Source of the DNA: Datura wrightii
Lineage: Eukaryota > Streptophyta > Magnoliopsida > Solanales > Solanaceae
Direction of reading: 5' to 3'
Length of the DNA: 64,000 nt
Assembly (NCBI GenBank): GCA_035772735.1
Contig: JASDFA010000007.1
Coordinates: forward strand, 86,513,501 to 86,577,500
In this document: positions 44,157-57,005 of the stretch, piece by piece
Layout: every line of letters begins with the position of its first letter
How positions within the stretch are numbered: the stretch's first letter is position 1
Notes under the pieces: model-generated
What the model saw: the letters and a program-made list of their open reading frames with translations, nothing else
The model's database searches: none
Told to the model about the DNA's origin: nothing
Made by a program: the position numbers and the translations under genes

Positions 44157-45804
44157 TGATAATGCTCAAATCAGACTCCTGTAAAAGTATGAAGTGGACA
44201 TTGTCAATAAAGAAACCAACTAGGCTGGGGCAGATCCCACAAGGAATATGGTCAAGATATAGAGTAACACTAGTATTTAAGATTTTAAGTTTGTTATTTC
44301 CTAAAAGGGGGTTTTGTAAGGAAGTAAACACGTGACACTATTGACAATTGGATTGTTATCAAGATAATGCAATTAACTAGGGAAGTGTTCCCCATGGGTT
44401 CATAACTACTTCAGATTTTACATTCGTGATTTATCCCAATACTTGACTTGTAGAACTGATAACATAAGCTCATCCAAAGGACTGGTTCGTCCCTATTGGA
44501 TGATTATACTCAATTACCGGATTAGGTCTCTTGAGTGATTTCACTTTAACCGTTATTAATTTGTTCTAAGTTTACTATCCTATGATCACAGCTCAAGTCA
44601 TACAATGAATCATAAAGTTCAAGGATTTGTTGTTATTCTCTTTTCCTAATCTCTACCTATCTAAATTCAAGAAAGTAGAAAATTCGGGCAAGTCCTACTG
44701 TTGCGCTCCGTTAAGAAATCTTTAAGATTGAAGAGAATATAATACAAACATTAACATTGGTTTAGAATCACTTTGTATAAACCCTACTTTGTTAATTCAC
44801 CATGGTTCCCACAATCCTAGTTGTGAAAGTTTTAGCCTCTTATGATTGTAAGAAAATAATTAGCAATCATAGATAAAAACATAATTTAGAATTTACAATG
44901 ATGATTGAAAAGTAAATCCACTTGATTATTGCAAAAGATCAATGAATAACAACACAAAAAAAATGGAAGAATCAATGCAATAAACTCTCCAAAAGTTGTT
45001 CTCAATATTCCCAAAAGTCTAATACTAGTCAAAAATAATCGAATTATGTTCTCTCTTCAACAAAAATAACCTAGAAAAGTATTTATACAAATAATTAGAA
45101 ACCTTTCCTAAATTAACAGGAAAAGTGATAAAGTGTCACCGCCTTCACATACGACCCGTACCATGATTGTACAGGTCGTACCTCTGCTCGTACAATGTCT
45201 GGCAACTTCTGATTCTAGCTAAGTGTTGGAACTTGGTACGATTTGTAATCGATCCTATGAGTCGTGCGATCTTTCCATGGTCTGAATCTGAGAGTTCTGA
45301 CATCCTCTGAAAAATTTTATGAGTGCCTTGATACGGATCGTACCTTCCTCCTACGCCTCATGACTACCTTTTATACCTTGAGATCTGCCAATCCTCAATC
45401 TTTTTGAACTTTACCATGGCTCCTTAGTATGGGTAGTAGGTAGGTATCATGACTCGTGGTTGCTACACGTACCAGGAGACTAACACAGTTCAGCTTCTTC
45501 TAAATTTTTCTATGACTACCTTTGTATGGCTCACACCAGGATAGTTCAACTTGTTACAAGAGTCGTAACTTGGCCTTTTTCTTAAGCTCATCTTCTGGAA
45601 TTTTCCATGACTCTCAATACGGTTCGTACCATGATTGTACGGCTCATACTGAGGTTTGTACTTGGCTCTTTTCTGCACTCTTTAACTTTTTTTGCATATT
45701 TCAACTTCAACACCTAATTTCCCTGAAAATAAAGCAAAAGTGCAACATATCCGTATAAACACACCTAACACCATGCTTATTTCCAAATTTTAAGCGTTGA
45801 AAGT
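44157..45804 (-). repeat. Inverted solo-type LTR, Athila/Tat-like, 3' portion
   Basis: Plus strand begins TGATAATGCTCAAATC and contains GCAGATCCCACAAGGAAT, recalling the GATCCCACAGGGA block of Athila-like LTR ends. The remaining 20 or so bases lie after Tekay-2 (about 56979-57000), giving an LTR of about 1.67 kb. A GC-rich word array (ACGACCCGTAC, GTACAGGTCGTAC, CGTACCATGATTGTAC) at about 45140-45660 lies, in sense, upstream of a TATA-like TTTGTATAAATAC (about 45077-45089). No internal region is attached, so it is probably a solo LTR. Confidence 0.6.
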
Positions 45805-48800
45805 TGTTACACCCTATAAGTTGTCGTTTTTTAGTAGACGTGTGTGTGTTCCTTTGAGAATGCTTAGGGCACGACACGTACGGGAGAAGGTCTGAGGGAG
45901 GACCGCATGAGCATGAAACTGATCGAGCAGAAGGTTGGGACAGGAGGCAGGGCGACCCAAGCGCTGCATCGTGCCTCACCTTCAGTGCAAGGGCCAGCGC
46001 GTCATGCCTGTGTGTTGGCGTGATGGGCGGCGCATCGTGCCCCCCGGCCACCACCTCCCTATATATATGTTAAGTGAGATCGAGTTTTTTTCATTTTAAA
46101 ATTTCCCAAAATAGAGGGTCGGGTGAGGCGACTAGCTTACGAGGATTTCTTTAAATTTAAGCTGAATTATGTCGTCAAATCACCTCCAAACATCAATTAT
46201 TCATAGGTAATGATTCCTAGGCCTATGAAGAATATCTCTACGGAGTTATTTCTTCGAAATTGGCCCGGATCGATGGAGTCCCACAGAGTATAAGTTATAG
46301 AAATCACTTCTAATTGAGTCCTAAGTGGCTACAAGTGATAGGTAAGTATTTCTACCTTCTAAACTCTGGAGAATTTGTAAGTTTTCATCCGAATTGGACG
46401 ACGTTTGAGTTGTAGTCAATGTTTTTGAAAGATATTGTTATTAGTCAATTCCTACTATTGAAACTAGTTGTATTCTCTTGGCGTAAGGGCTACAAATTGG
46501 AGAAACTACCGGCTTCAAGTTGGAACTGTTTGGGTAAACGAAAGTCGGCATTTAAGGTATGTTAAGGATAACCTCTTCGGCAAGTAATTCCTGTCGTATA
46601 GTGATACGCCCTATGTCTTTGAAAGTAGATAATGATCATATATGTTGGGATTAGCTGTTGTACGTAGATGATGATTATACATGTTGTGGTTAGCTGCTAT
46701 GAGACATATTAGAGGTTACACAATAGCATCCCTCATCGCGAAAGACTATATTAGATGAGAAATGTCATAGAGACTCCTTTGTTCTTTTATTCATAGTATT
46801 AGTGGGATTCTGACGCTTTCTGTCATGCCAAGACCTTAGGAGCTTATGGTTAGCTGTTGGGCCTGACTTGGTACGGTTAGATAGCATAGGGCGTAGTCGG
46901 GCGATATAACTTTTAGTTTGACGCCTATATTGTCAGTAAAGCTCGCCTAGAGGCCGTTGGTGTACCTCGACTCCTCTAGGGCCAGTAACTAGATAGGGAG
47001 GGCTTATCCTTGAGTTGATGGCACCAGGGTTGCTTAACAAACTGAGTGACAGCTTTCCATATGATTGGTCGCTGTCAATGACCATTAGTTTCAGCCGACT
47101 TAATACTTGTCATACAAGTCACCCAGGAAACTATCCCCAATTGTTACAAGTCTGATAGATTACTTGATACCCAAAGGAGGGAACTTGAGTTGTAGTTAGA
47201 TGTGGGGACAACGCCCCAGCCCACTTTTATAGATGCCCATGTTCAGGTTGCCGGGGTGGCTAGCTCCAAATATACCTGCCTATGAGGCTATGAATCGCCA
47301 AGAGGGGCCAAATGAAATCTGGACTAAACAAGTTAATGTCTAAGGGGACTAGAACCACAGTCACAACATTACCTTCAGGTTAAGGATTATAGTAGCGGCC
47401 CTATAGTCGTTCTAACCGAAGGAAACTAACTAGTTGGTCTCCTGTGACCTTACTGTTTGCTTATGAGCTATCATTGTCCTAGCATGACCTTTAGGCTATC
47501 GCTTAGGTCACCCGGACCTCGTCCTTTTCTGTCTAGGTCGACGAAGTTTGTAATTGTTACCAGGACCTCTGGTCAAGTATAGGCACATGGGTTGTGCCTG
47601 TTGGTATCTATATAGACTATCCTAGGGGCAAGTAGCGGTCGCATTAAGACTAAGGGGCTAGATACACATTTTGAATCACTAGATTTGTGAATTGTAACAT
47701 AGTGTCCCTAGTTGGGGTAGATCATATTTCATACTACCTCTCGCCATGACTAGCTAAGAGGCTATTAGATGTATGAACTACTTTCAGAGCTATAAACTGC
47801 TTACGGAGCTACGACATTGTTAATGCTTAGGAGCTATAGATTACTTACGGAGCTATGATGTTGTATTGCTTACGGAGCTACTGAATTGCTTACAGAGCCA
47901 CATATTGTCTATACGGACTAAAGTAGAGCCTACGGGGCCATATTAAAGTCTATTTACATATGGACTTCTTTTACGACGTAGCGGCATTACAAACCCTTCA
48001 TAGAGCTTCGTGTGCTCGAGGTGCAGTTACAGGGGAGAAAAGGCCCAAACTCAGTTACAGGAGCCCAGAAGGCTTCAATAAAGTCTCAAGAGACCAGGTA
48101 TGTTCAGATACAGTTACTTGTAGGGCCTCAAGGGTACCAATAGGGGTATATAGACTGATTGGTGCCTGTCGGGCTTATGGGGCCCAGGTAGGATATCTCT
48201 ATATTGATTGTACCTTCCAGGCTTATGGGGGCCAGGTTAGGTTCTTGTTTGTATACTTGCTTGCTAGATATTTCTTATGAATGTATAGTTTGCAGTTTCA
48301 GCTCTTGTTTGTGTTGTGATTTACTAGATGTAGGTTATGAATAAGAAAGCTTACAAGTTAACTTCTGCTCTTTGTCGCTGATTACTTAGTCCTTTACTAG
48401 CTTCTATTCAGCTTTTATTACGGCCTTACATATTCGGTACATATTGTACTGACATCCACACGTGGGGCGCGGCATACTTGCCTGCAGGTTTAGACAGACA
48501 GGGTTCAAGACCTTTGTTTGCAGCTATCTGGTGTCAACAGATTGGTCAGCTCCTTTCATTTAGAGTTGCCAGGTAGTGGAAGGTTGCTCTTTTTATTGTA
48601 CAGTTTTGGGGTAGGTCGTGTCCCTATCCCGACCATTACTCCACTCTTTAGAGGCTTGCATATTACAGTCTTCATCTAGTTGGTTGTTGTTGGTCATGTG
48701 GGCCCTACATATGTTATATTTTACGTGTTGGCCATATGGGGCGTAGTTTAGCTAGTTAGTTAGTAGCCTTGTTGGCTATTGAATGAATATTACCGCCTGT

Positions 48801-49068
48801 TTTCATTCTGTTATAACTCGACAGCATGGTGGTCTTGTCGACCCGCATAGGATCCCTTTATTGTTATGTTAGCTGGATTAGCTGTTTTCTTTTACAGGTA
48901 CTGCGTGGCTTGTCATCCCGAGGTTGTGTTTACAACCGAGATATAGCAGTTTGCTTTCATGGTTTTGAGTTGCTGGTAAGCACCAGAGGTGCATATGCCC
49001 AGCCAAGTCCGCCTAGGTCCCAATGTGGTATTAGGTGCCAGTCATGCCTCCCAAGGTGGAGCGTGACA
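45805..49068 (+). repeat. 5' LTR of Tekay-2 (3264 bp)
   Basis: TGTTACACCCTATAAG to GGTGGAGCGTGACA. U3 words GCGCTGCATCGTGCC, GCGCGTCATGCC and GCGCATCGTGCC (about 45960-46045) precede a TATATATAT (46060-46069). The later part has degenerate tandem 'TTACGGAGCTA' units (about 47780-47940). ORFs inside (for example 47960-48280) also occur in the 3' LTR simply because the LTRs are copies. Confidence 0.88.
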
Positions 49069-49072
49069 AAGT

Positions 49073-49084
49073 TGGTATCAGAGC
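49073..49084 (+). promoter_or_regulatory. PBS of Tekay-2, tRNA-iMet type
   Basis: TGGTATCAGAGC four bases after the LTR end, a perfect match to the standard initiator-Met primer site of plant LTR retrotransposons. Confidence 0.9.
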
Positions 49085-49641
49085 AATGTCATGTCCTAGG
49101 GAGTTTGCAAGCCGTATGTAGTAGAGCCTTGTTTATAAATGTGTTGTGCGCCACATTCTATAAGCAGGAGGCAAAGAGGCATGACAGTACGGCTACCCCT
49201 CCTTTTTCTCAAATCGTGCTATAGAGATGAGTTGTATAGGGTTGTGTTGCTAAGCTTTCATTGCTATGTCAATCTAGAATAGTGTTTGATATGGGACAGA
49301 CTTTTTCCAGCCGCAAGTTAGATACAGCAGTAGGAGAAGGTACCAGCGAGGTGCCACGGTTGGGGGACAGCCCATTCTGAAGGCGAAAGGGGATGTCTTT
49401 TTAATCTCCCTAGCATCCTCCTGGGCACCAGGAATTTCATAAGATAACAGACACGCCAGTACTGCCCCAGTTTTCCTACACACTCAGATTAGGATATCAG
49501 GAGTATAATATATATGATGTCTTATTTAGTAGATATTCAGTATTAGATAGGGACACCAGCTACTGTGGATCACCTAAAAGGTGTACAAGGTTGTGAAATT
49601 GTGGGATTTTTACCTCCAGCCTTTAGAGTTTGTTGAGTTTC
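49085..49641 (+). other. Tekay-2 leader relic
   Basis: Untranslated leader of a Tekay-like element (CTCAAATCGTGCTATAGAGA). I see no gag motif in any frame. It ends where an inverted LTR begins. Confidence 0.5.
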
Positions 49642-50070
49642 TGTCATGACCCGAACGTAGATCCGGATCGTAACAAGGGACAAGGAGCCCTGAGAGACTC
49701 CAATTCCACCCATGGCATGAACATTCATATAAATCCGTATCATTAAAGCGGAATACTTAATATAACGATATATCGGAAGCATAAACATAACATAGCATGA
49801 TAAGCGTAACGTACTAAATATGTAACAGCTGAGTACTACAAATAGTCTGAAAGCCTCTAACGTATCAGATGGGTTGATGGGATAACATCCCCAACTAACT
49901 CAACAAAACTGAAAACTAAAAGAAACATCAACATCTGAAACATATGGTCCTTGGAGAATGATGACTCACCAAGAAGCTGGATGCTAAACTCTGAGATGGA
50001 CTACCGACAGGGCAGGATCTAAAGATTGGAGCCTGTATCATAAAATGATATAGCATAGAGCATGCGTTAA
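49642..50070 (-). repeat. Inverted Tekay-1-type LTR, 3' part
   Basis: Plus strand TGTCATGACCCGAACG onward; the reverse complement resembles the end of the Tekay-1 LTR (40560-40982; GTTCATGCCATGGGT shared). It continues at 52472-54137 after a solo-LTR insertion. Confidence 0.8.
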
Positions 50071-50212
50071 TGTTACACCCCATAAATTCTCGATATGTAG
50101 ATGGCCTATTTGCATGTTGGTTAAGAGTTTTAGAATGTCATACATGCTAGGAAAAGGCCCGAGGAAAGACCAGATAAGCGACACGTCGAACCATCGCAAG
50201 AGGAGGCTGGCA

Positions 50213-50313
50213 GACCTCCTCCGCGATGGCCAGAGCGTCACGGAGGCTCACCTCCGCGATGGCCAGCGTGTCACGGAGGCTCACTTCCGCGATGGCCAAC
50301 GTGCCACCGAGGT
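50213..50313 (+). promoter_or_regulatory. Three tandem hairpin-forming units in U3, upstream of TATA
   Basis: Three near-copies containing CTCCGCGATGGCCAG and CGTGTCACGGAGG, spaced about 34 bp. CCTCCG and CGGAGG pair within each of the first two units. The words match those of the Athila-like LTRs although the element lineage is different. Confidence 0.65.
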
Positions 50314-51587
50314 GAGGTGCAGCCCCAAGTATAAAAGCCTCCGAACTTTGGTTTAAGTGATAATTTCTTGTAATTTCCAGAGAGAACGAAGGAAAACAGA
50401 GGGCACGAGGATTTTGAGGAATTTCCCTCCGATTACGCCGTTATACGCGGTCCAAACTCGGTATAACCTTGGGTAGTGAGGTATTAAGCAGCAAGGAGCA
50501 TTCCTGCGGGTTTAGTTTCATGAAATTCGGCCGGCAAACCGTCGTGCTACCGAGCTAAGGTAAGTGGAATTGCTCCAAATTAGTGTCAATATATCCCTAG
50601 CCCTAAAGTGAGTATTTCTCCCTTCTGGACTTCCGAGAAATAGCGAGTTTCCGGCCGTTTTTCGATAAGTCAAAGTTTAGGCTATATATATATTAAAAGT
50701 GATATTTTCTCTCAGAATATTAATGTAATTTAGTCCTAATTGATATTTATATGGATGTAGTTGGGAGAAATAGCGGAATATTGACCGAATTACGCCAATT
50801 AGCTGGGAAATCAGAAACGGAGGTATGTAAAGCCTGTTCCTTCGGCAAGTTAGTAATCCTAGTATAGCAAATAGCATGAATTCTAGAAAAAAGAATCCAA
50901 AAGTCGAGTATTGAGTCTAGTATGAATCTAGCAGGAATGTTTTATGTTATTATGCTATATTTAGAATAAAAGTCAATAAATCAGTATCAGACAGCCAGAT
51001 ATTATTTCAGATACAGTTAGCTCAGTAACATAATCAGTTTAATGCAGAAAAGAGATTCAAAATAGAATAGTAAAACATGGATAGTATTTTCAGATTGAAC
51101 ATGCTTGCTATACGTGATTATTGTTTGTTGAGACTTGTTTGTGCTATGAGGGCACCCTTAGAGCGTCCTCGCTGCCCCAGGGTTAATAGCTGTGTCACTC
51201 GCCCGCCAGAGGGTGAGGATTCGTCACTCCAAGGAGTGGCATGCCGTCCGCAGTAGGACGAAGATGGGATGCAGTATTCCCCATAACAGGCTGATCAGCA
51301 TAGCATTATAGCTTACCCTGTCAAGCGCTTGCACCCAGGGAGCAGATTACAGATACAGATACAGATTACAGTTTACAGTTACAAGAGTCCTCTAGACTCA
51401 GATACAGTTATAGTCAGGGGCCCAGAGAGCCCAAGCTGCATACCCAGGGGGCCGGTAGAGATGCTCGTAGTTAGTAGGCGAGTGGAGTGATTTATTTTTG
51501 GATGGTTTTGACCCTGGTAGGGGTATATAGATTGTGTGTTAGTTGGCACCTTTCGGCTTATGGGGGCTGGTATAGGTCCTTGTATGC

Positions 51588-51598
51588 TATATATATAT

Positions 51599-51641
<43 letters not shown>
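51588..51641. repeat. (TA)n microsatellite
   Basis: About 54 bp of alternating TA with one AA break, inside the solo LTR and after the region expected to be transcribed first. Confidence 0.95.
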
Positions 51642-51647
<6 letters not shown>

Positions 51648-52471
51648 TCTTTACTAGATTAATAAATAGTAGGACGCCGCAGCAACAGGTATGACTTTCA
51701 TCTGCTTTTCAGTACAGATAAGCTTATTTCAGATCCCGTCAGCCCAGACAGTTTCAGCTACTTTCTACTATTCAGAACTACCAGTATTATTGCTTATATT
51801 TAGTCATGTTCAGTTTGCTTTACATACTCGGTACCAGTGGTACTGACGCCCGTTTGGGTCGATGCATTACTTGCCTGCAGGTACTCACAGACGAGGAGCC
51901 GACCCCTCGTTATTTCAATCCAGCACAGAGTCATCAGCTCCTATCATCCGGAGCTCGATAGTCAGAGGTCTACTCTATTTTCTTTTATTAAACAGTACGG
52001 ATAGGTCGGGGCTGTCCTGACCATCTCATCAGTATTCCTAGAGGCTTGCAGACTGCATATTTCCCTGTGGTTAGTTGTGCCGGTCGTGTGAGGCCGTGCG
52101 TATGTTTTAGTTGTTTATGTTGGCCGTGTGGGGCCTTATCCAGTTAGTAGTTGGTGACCTTGCCGGTCACAGAGTAGTTTAGCTTCTGATTTAGTTCTCA
52201 GTGAAAACTAGTCAGCATGGTGGCCTTGTCGGCCCGCATAGGTTCCCTTATATTGATACGATTTTGGTTAGCTGTTGTTATTATACAGGTGGCTATAGGC
52301 CTAGCCGGCCGGGGGCTGTATTTACAGCCGCTATATAGCCCGTTGATTCTGTGAATCAAAGTTAGAGCCATCCAGGCACCAAAAGTGCTTAGGCTCAGTA
52401 GTTTAGCAGTTCAGGTCCTAGTAGGGCACCAGGTGCCAATCATACCCCCAAAGGCGGGGCGTGACAGGTAA

Positions 52472-54137
52472 GTACGTGGAATTTACCGAGTATGCAAGGT
52501 AAGTAACACGGATATTTAAAAATACATAAAAGCTCATAAATGATCATAAGAGTGGGACAACATGCTCGTATAATAAATATCATAAGATAACATAAAGCTC
52601 AAGGTTTTCAAATCGTTCGTAAACCATTCATTATCATAATCATAAGAGAAACTTTATTAAATCATCACTTGAGCCAAATAACATAAACATAAAAACAAAT
52701 AAAACATGCGGAACAATGGGAGGACTCGTCATAACCAACACCATGATGGTAGAGCCTTACATGATACCCCAACTATCTCACTCAAGTGGGCAGAGTCACC
52801 CCTGGCTTGCCAGGAAAGGAACGTGCATTATGTGATATCATGAAATAGGGGATCATTAACATTGTAATATATCATTATAAACCTATGGTGGAACATAGTT
52901 ATGAGATACCGGCATAGTCCTTTGAACGTCGGGCTGCTCGGTGCTAGACACGACTCCCAAAATCATGCACATTAGGCTCATATGTAAATCAATAACATCA
53001 TTCATTGAGATTCATGGACAAATAAACATTATCATTATTGATCCCCCTTAAATACATGATTATCCAAGAATCAATGGCCCTTTAGTCAGCCAACATCATA
53101 AATCGATAAATCATGAGATCCATATCATAAATTGTAATCATTCTTGAACATGTGGGCATTGACCAATACTTTATCATGCTTGAAAATACTCAATTCATTT
53201 GAAAACATGATTATATACATGGTAACTTGAAAACATGCTTTTCATCATCAATAATTCATCATACATGAACATTCATCATAAACCGTGACTTTCATGAACT
53301 TTTCATAAATGGGTATTTTAATTTCTAAAACTTGAAACATGATTTTTAATGAAAAACAACATAAAACTTTCCCATAATTCATAATTCCATACTGGCAACT
53401 CAATTAAATCAATCCCATGTAGAGAAATCAAAATTTCATGCATTGGTAAAAACTCCATAGAATTTAGATAGGAAATTTCATGAATTGAAAGAGATTGGGC
53501 ATGGGTGTGAAAGGATTCACCCATTCATAACCCTACATACCTCGAAAAAAATCAATCTCACCACTCCTTGAAAGCCCAATGGAAGATTTGAAGAAACCCT
53601 TGAAGAACAAGCTTGATCACCTCTTCAATTCCTTAACTTTGCATGCATGAAAATGAATAAGCCTAGGGTGGGCTTTACGCTCAATAAACACTGATTTTCG
53701 AGTCTTAAACAACATAGTTTAGGACCCTAGGACTTAGGAATGATAAAAATGCCCTTAATGAAATCCCTGAAAATTCTGCACTGGGTGAACCAACGGATGG
53801 TCCCACGAGTCGTTGCATGATACCATGACTCGTGGTATCGAGCCGTTGGATCCACTGCCTCAGTTCACACCTCAGATTCCTTCCCACGACTCGACAGGAT
53901 GAGTCGTTGCTTCAAATGATAGGTCATTGTATCTTCCGTTGTTTCCTTCTTCAAGTCCTGTACTAGTCCTTCCCACGACCCTCACCACGACTCATTACTT
54001 CCTCCAATAAGTCGTGGTTGCTTTCCATTACATTGATTGGAGAATGTTGATATCCCTTCCCACGACTGGTGACCATGACCCATTACTCCTCACGACGGGT
54101 CATGGGATGGCCTGTTATTCCCCTTAGGTTGAGGACC
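52472..54137 (-). repeat. Inverted Tekay-1-type LTR, 5' part (truncated)
   Basis: In sense it matches the Tekay-1 LTR (GGGAGTCGTGTCTAGCACCG against 39967). U3 is full of ACGACTCGTGG, ACGAGTCGTTG and related words (about 53760-54120). The LTR start is missing: it passes into the truncated Tekay-2 3' LTR at about 54137. Confidence 0.75.
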
Positions 54138-56973
54138 AGTTCCTAGTCATATGAAGAACATCTCTATGGAGTTATTTCTTTGAAATTAGCCCAGGTCAAC
54201 GGAGTCCAACCGAGTAAAAGTTATAGAAATCACTTCTAATTTAGTCCTAAGCAGCTACAGGTGATAGGTAAGTATTTCTACTTTACAAACTCTCGGGAAT
54301 TTGTAAGTTTCCGGCCGAATTAGACGACGTTCGAGTTGTAGTCAATGTTTTTGAAAGATATTATTATTAGTCATTTCGTACTATTAAAACTAGTTGTATT
54401 CTCTTAGTGTAAGGGCTGCAAATTAGAGGAATTACTGACTTCAGGTTGGAACTGTTTGGGTAAATAAAAGTCAGCATTCGAGGTATGTTAAGGCTAACTT
54501 CTTCAACAAGTTATTCCTTTCGTATAGTGATACAGCCTATGTTTTTGAAAGTAGATATGATCATATATGTTGTGATTAGCTGTTGTACGTAGATAATGAT
54601 TATATATGTCATGGTTTTCTGCTACGTAACTTATTGAGGTTACACCATAGCATCCCTCATCGGGAAAGAGTATATTAGGTGTGACTAATGTTAGAAGCAT
54701 CATAGACACTCCTCTATTCTTTTGTTCATAGTACTAGTGGGATTCTAACATCTTGCTATTGTGCCAAGGTCTTAGGAGCTTATGGTTAGCTGTTGGGCCT
54801 GATTTGGTAGGGTTTGACAGCATAGGGTGTAGCCGGGTGATATAACTTTCAGTTTGACGCCTAAATTGTCAGTAAAGCTCGCCTAGAGGCCGATGGCGTA
54901 CCTCAATGCCTCTAAGGCCGGTAACTAGATAGGGTGGGCTTATCCTTGAGTTGATGGCACCAGGTTGCCTAACGAACTAAGTGACAGCTTGCCATATGAT
55001 TGGCTGCTGTCACTGACCATTAGTTTCAGTTGATTGAATGCTTGTCATACAGGTCGCCCAGGAAACCATCCCAGTTGTTACAAGTATGATAGATTAATTC
55101 ATACTCTACGGAGGGAACTTGATTAGTAGTTAGATATGGGGCCAATTCCCTAGCCTACTCTTATAGATGCCCATAGTAGGTTGCCGCGAGTGGCTAGGTC
55201 CAGATATACCCGCCTACGAGGCTATGAATCGCCCAGAGGAGCCATATGAAATCTGGACAGACCAAATTAATGTTTAAGGGGAAAAGAACCACTTATCACA
55301 GCGTTACCTTCAGGCTAAGGATTATAGTACCGGCCTTACAGTCATTCTAAGTGAAGGAAACTAACTAGTTGGTCGCCTGTGAACTTACTATTCTCTTATG
55401 AGCTATCATTGTCCTAGTATGACCTTTAGGCTATCGCTTGGTCACCCGGACCTCGTCCTTTTATGTCTTGGTCGATGGAGGATGTAATTGCTGCCAGGAT
55501 CTTTGGTCAGGTGTAGGCACACGGGGTGTGCCTGTTGGCAACTATATAGACTATTCTAGGGGCGAGTAGCGGTCGCGTTAAGCCTAAAGGGATAGATATG
55601 CCTTTTGAATTACAAGATTTGTGGATTGTAACATAGTGTCCCTAGTTGGGGTAGATCGTATTTCGTATTACCTCTCACCATGTATAGCTAAGAGGCTACT
55701 AGATGTACGAACTGCTTTCAGAGCTATAAACTACTTACGGAGCTACGACGCTTCTAATGCTTATGGAGCTATAGATTGCTTACGAAGCTATGATGTTGAA
55801 TTGCTTACGGAGCTACATATTGTCTATAAGGACTAAAGTAGAGCCTATGAGGTCATATTAAAGTATATTCACTTATGGACTTCTTCTACGCCGTAGCGGC
55901 ACGTAGAGCTTCGTGTGCTCGAGGTGCAGTCACAGGGGCGAAAAGGCCCAAACTTAGTTACAGGAGCCCAGAAGGCTTCGATAAAGTCTCAAGAGACCAG
56001 ATATGTTCAGTTACAGTTACTTGCAGGGCCTCAAGGGTACCAATAGAGGTATATAGACTGATTGGCACCTGTCGGGCTTATGGGGCCCAGGTAGGATATC
56101 TCTGTATTGATTGTACTTTCCAGGCGTATGGGGGCCAGGTTAGGTTCTTGTTTGTATACTTGCTTGCTAGATATTTTTTATGAATGTATAGTCGTACATT
56201 TTTAGCTCTTGTTTGTGTTGTGATTTACTAGATGTAGGTTATGAATAAGAAAGCTTACAAGTTAACTTCTGCTCTTTGTCGCTGATTACTTTTAGTTCTT
56301 TACCAGCTTCTATTCAGCTTTTATTACTGCCTTACATATTCGATACATATTGTACTGATGCCCACGCGTAGGGTGCTGCATACTTGCCTACAGGTTTAGA
56401 CAGACGGGGCTCAGGACCTCCATTAGCAGCTATCTAGTGTTAGCAGATTGGTTAGCTCCTTTCATTCAAAGTTTTCAGGTGGTGGAAGGTTGCTCTTTAT
56501 GTTGTACAGTTTTGGGATAGGTCGGGGCCCTATCCCAACAACTATTCCACTCTTAGAGGCTCGCAGATTACAGTCTTCAGTTAGTTGGTTATTGTTGATC
56601 GTGTGGGGCCGACGTATGTTATATTTTTCATGTTGGTCATGTCGGGCCTACTTTAGCTAGTTAGTTAGCAACCTTGTCGGCTATAGCATGAATATGAACG
56701 TCTCTTTTCATTTTGTTATAACTAGATAGCATGGTGGTCTTCTCGACTCGCATAGGATCTCTTTATTGTTATGTTGGCTGGGTTAGCTATTTTCTTTTAC
56801 AGGTGGTACGCGGCCTTGTTGTCCCGAGGCTGTGTTTACAGCCGAGATATAGCAGTTTGTTTTCTTGCTTTTGAGTTGCTGGCAAGCACCAGAGGTGCAT
56901 ATGCCCAGCCAAGTCAGTCAGGTCCCAGTGTGGCATTAGGTGCAAGTCATGCCTCCCAAGGTGGGGCATAACA
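54138..56973 (+). repeat. 3' LTR of Tekay-2, first ~400 bp missing
   Basis: It aligns with 46211-49068 of the 5' LTR (AAATCACTTCTAATTTAGTC; TTTGACGCCTAAATTGTCAG) and ends GGTGGGGCATAACA. The U3 word array and TATA present in the 5' LTR are lost. TSD AAAGT follows. Confidence 0.87.
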
Positions 56974-56978
56974 AAAGT

Positions 56979-57005
56979 GTTGTAAACCCACAGCACACAA
57001 TTCAC
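56979..57005. repeat. End of the inverted 44157-type LTR and TSD TTCAC
   Basis: GTTGTAAACCCACAGCACACA(A) is the presumed outer end of the LTR begun at 44157; TTCAC at 57001-57005 repeats 44152-44156. One extra A stands between the CA end and the TSD. Confidence 0.55.

Larger units (their letters stand above)
50071..52466 (+). repeat. Solo LTR, TGTTACACCCC family
   Basis: 2396 bp, TGTTACACCCCATAAAT to GGCGGGGCGTGACA. Flanks GTTAA (50066-50070) and GGTAA (52467-52471) form a TSD with one mismatch, and the interrupted LTR continues on both sides. Same family as 36001-38102. U3 has three tandem units of about 34 bp (50217-50313) before TATAAAA (50330-50336). Confidence 0.88.
45805..56973 (+). 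mobile_element. Tekay-2: chromovirus-like element, long LTRs, almost no internal region
   Basis: Perfect TSD AAAGT at 45800-45804 and 56974-56978. A 5' LTR of 3264 bp, a tRNA-iMet PBS and about 560 bp of leader are followed by an inverted LTR insertion, then a 3' LTR lacking roughly its first 400 bp. No gag or pol is left. The internal deletion and the loss of the 3' LTR start probably happened together with or after the nested insertion. Confidence 0.85.

Noticed and set aside
45490..46054. Small ORFs at the boundary 45805
   Set aside because: They cross the junction of two elements (TSD AAAGT) or lie in U3 word arrays.
47960..48280. 106-aa ORF with a close relative at 55875-56183
   Set aside because: Both lie at the same place in the two LTRs of Tekay-2; similarity comes from LTR duplication, and no domain is recognisable.
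48826..49224. 132-aa ORF running over an LTR end and PBS
   Set aside because: It crosses the LTR/PBS boundary of Tekay-2, so it is fortuitous.
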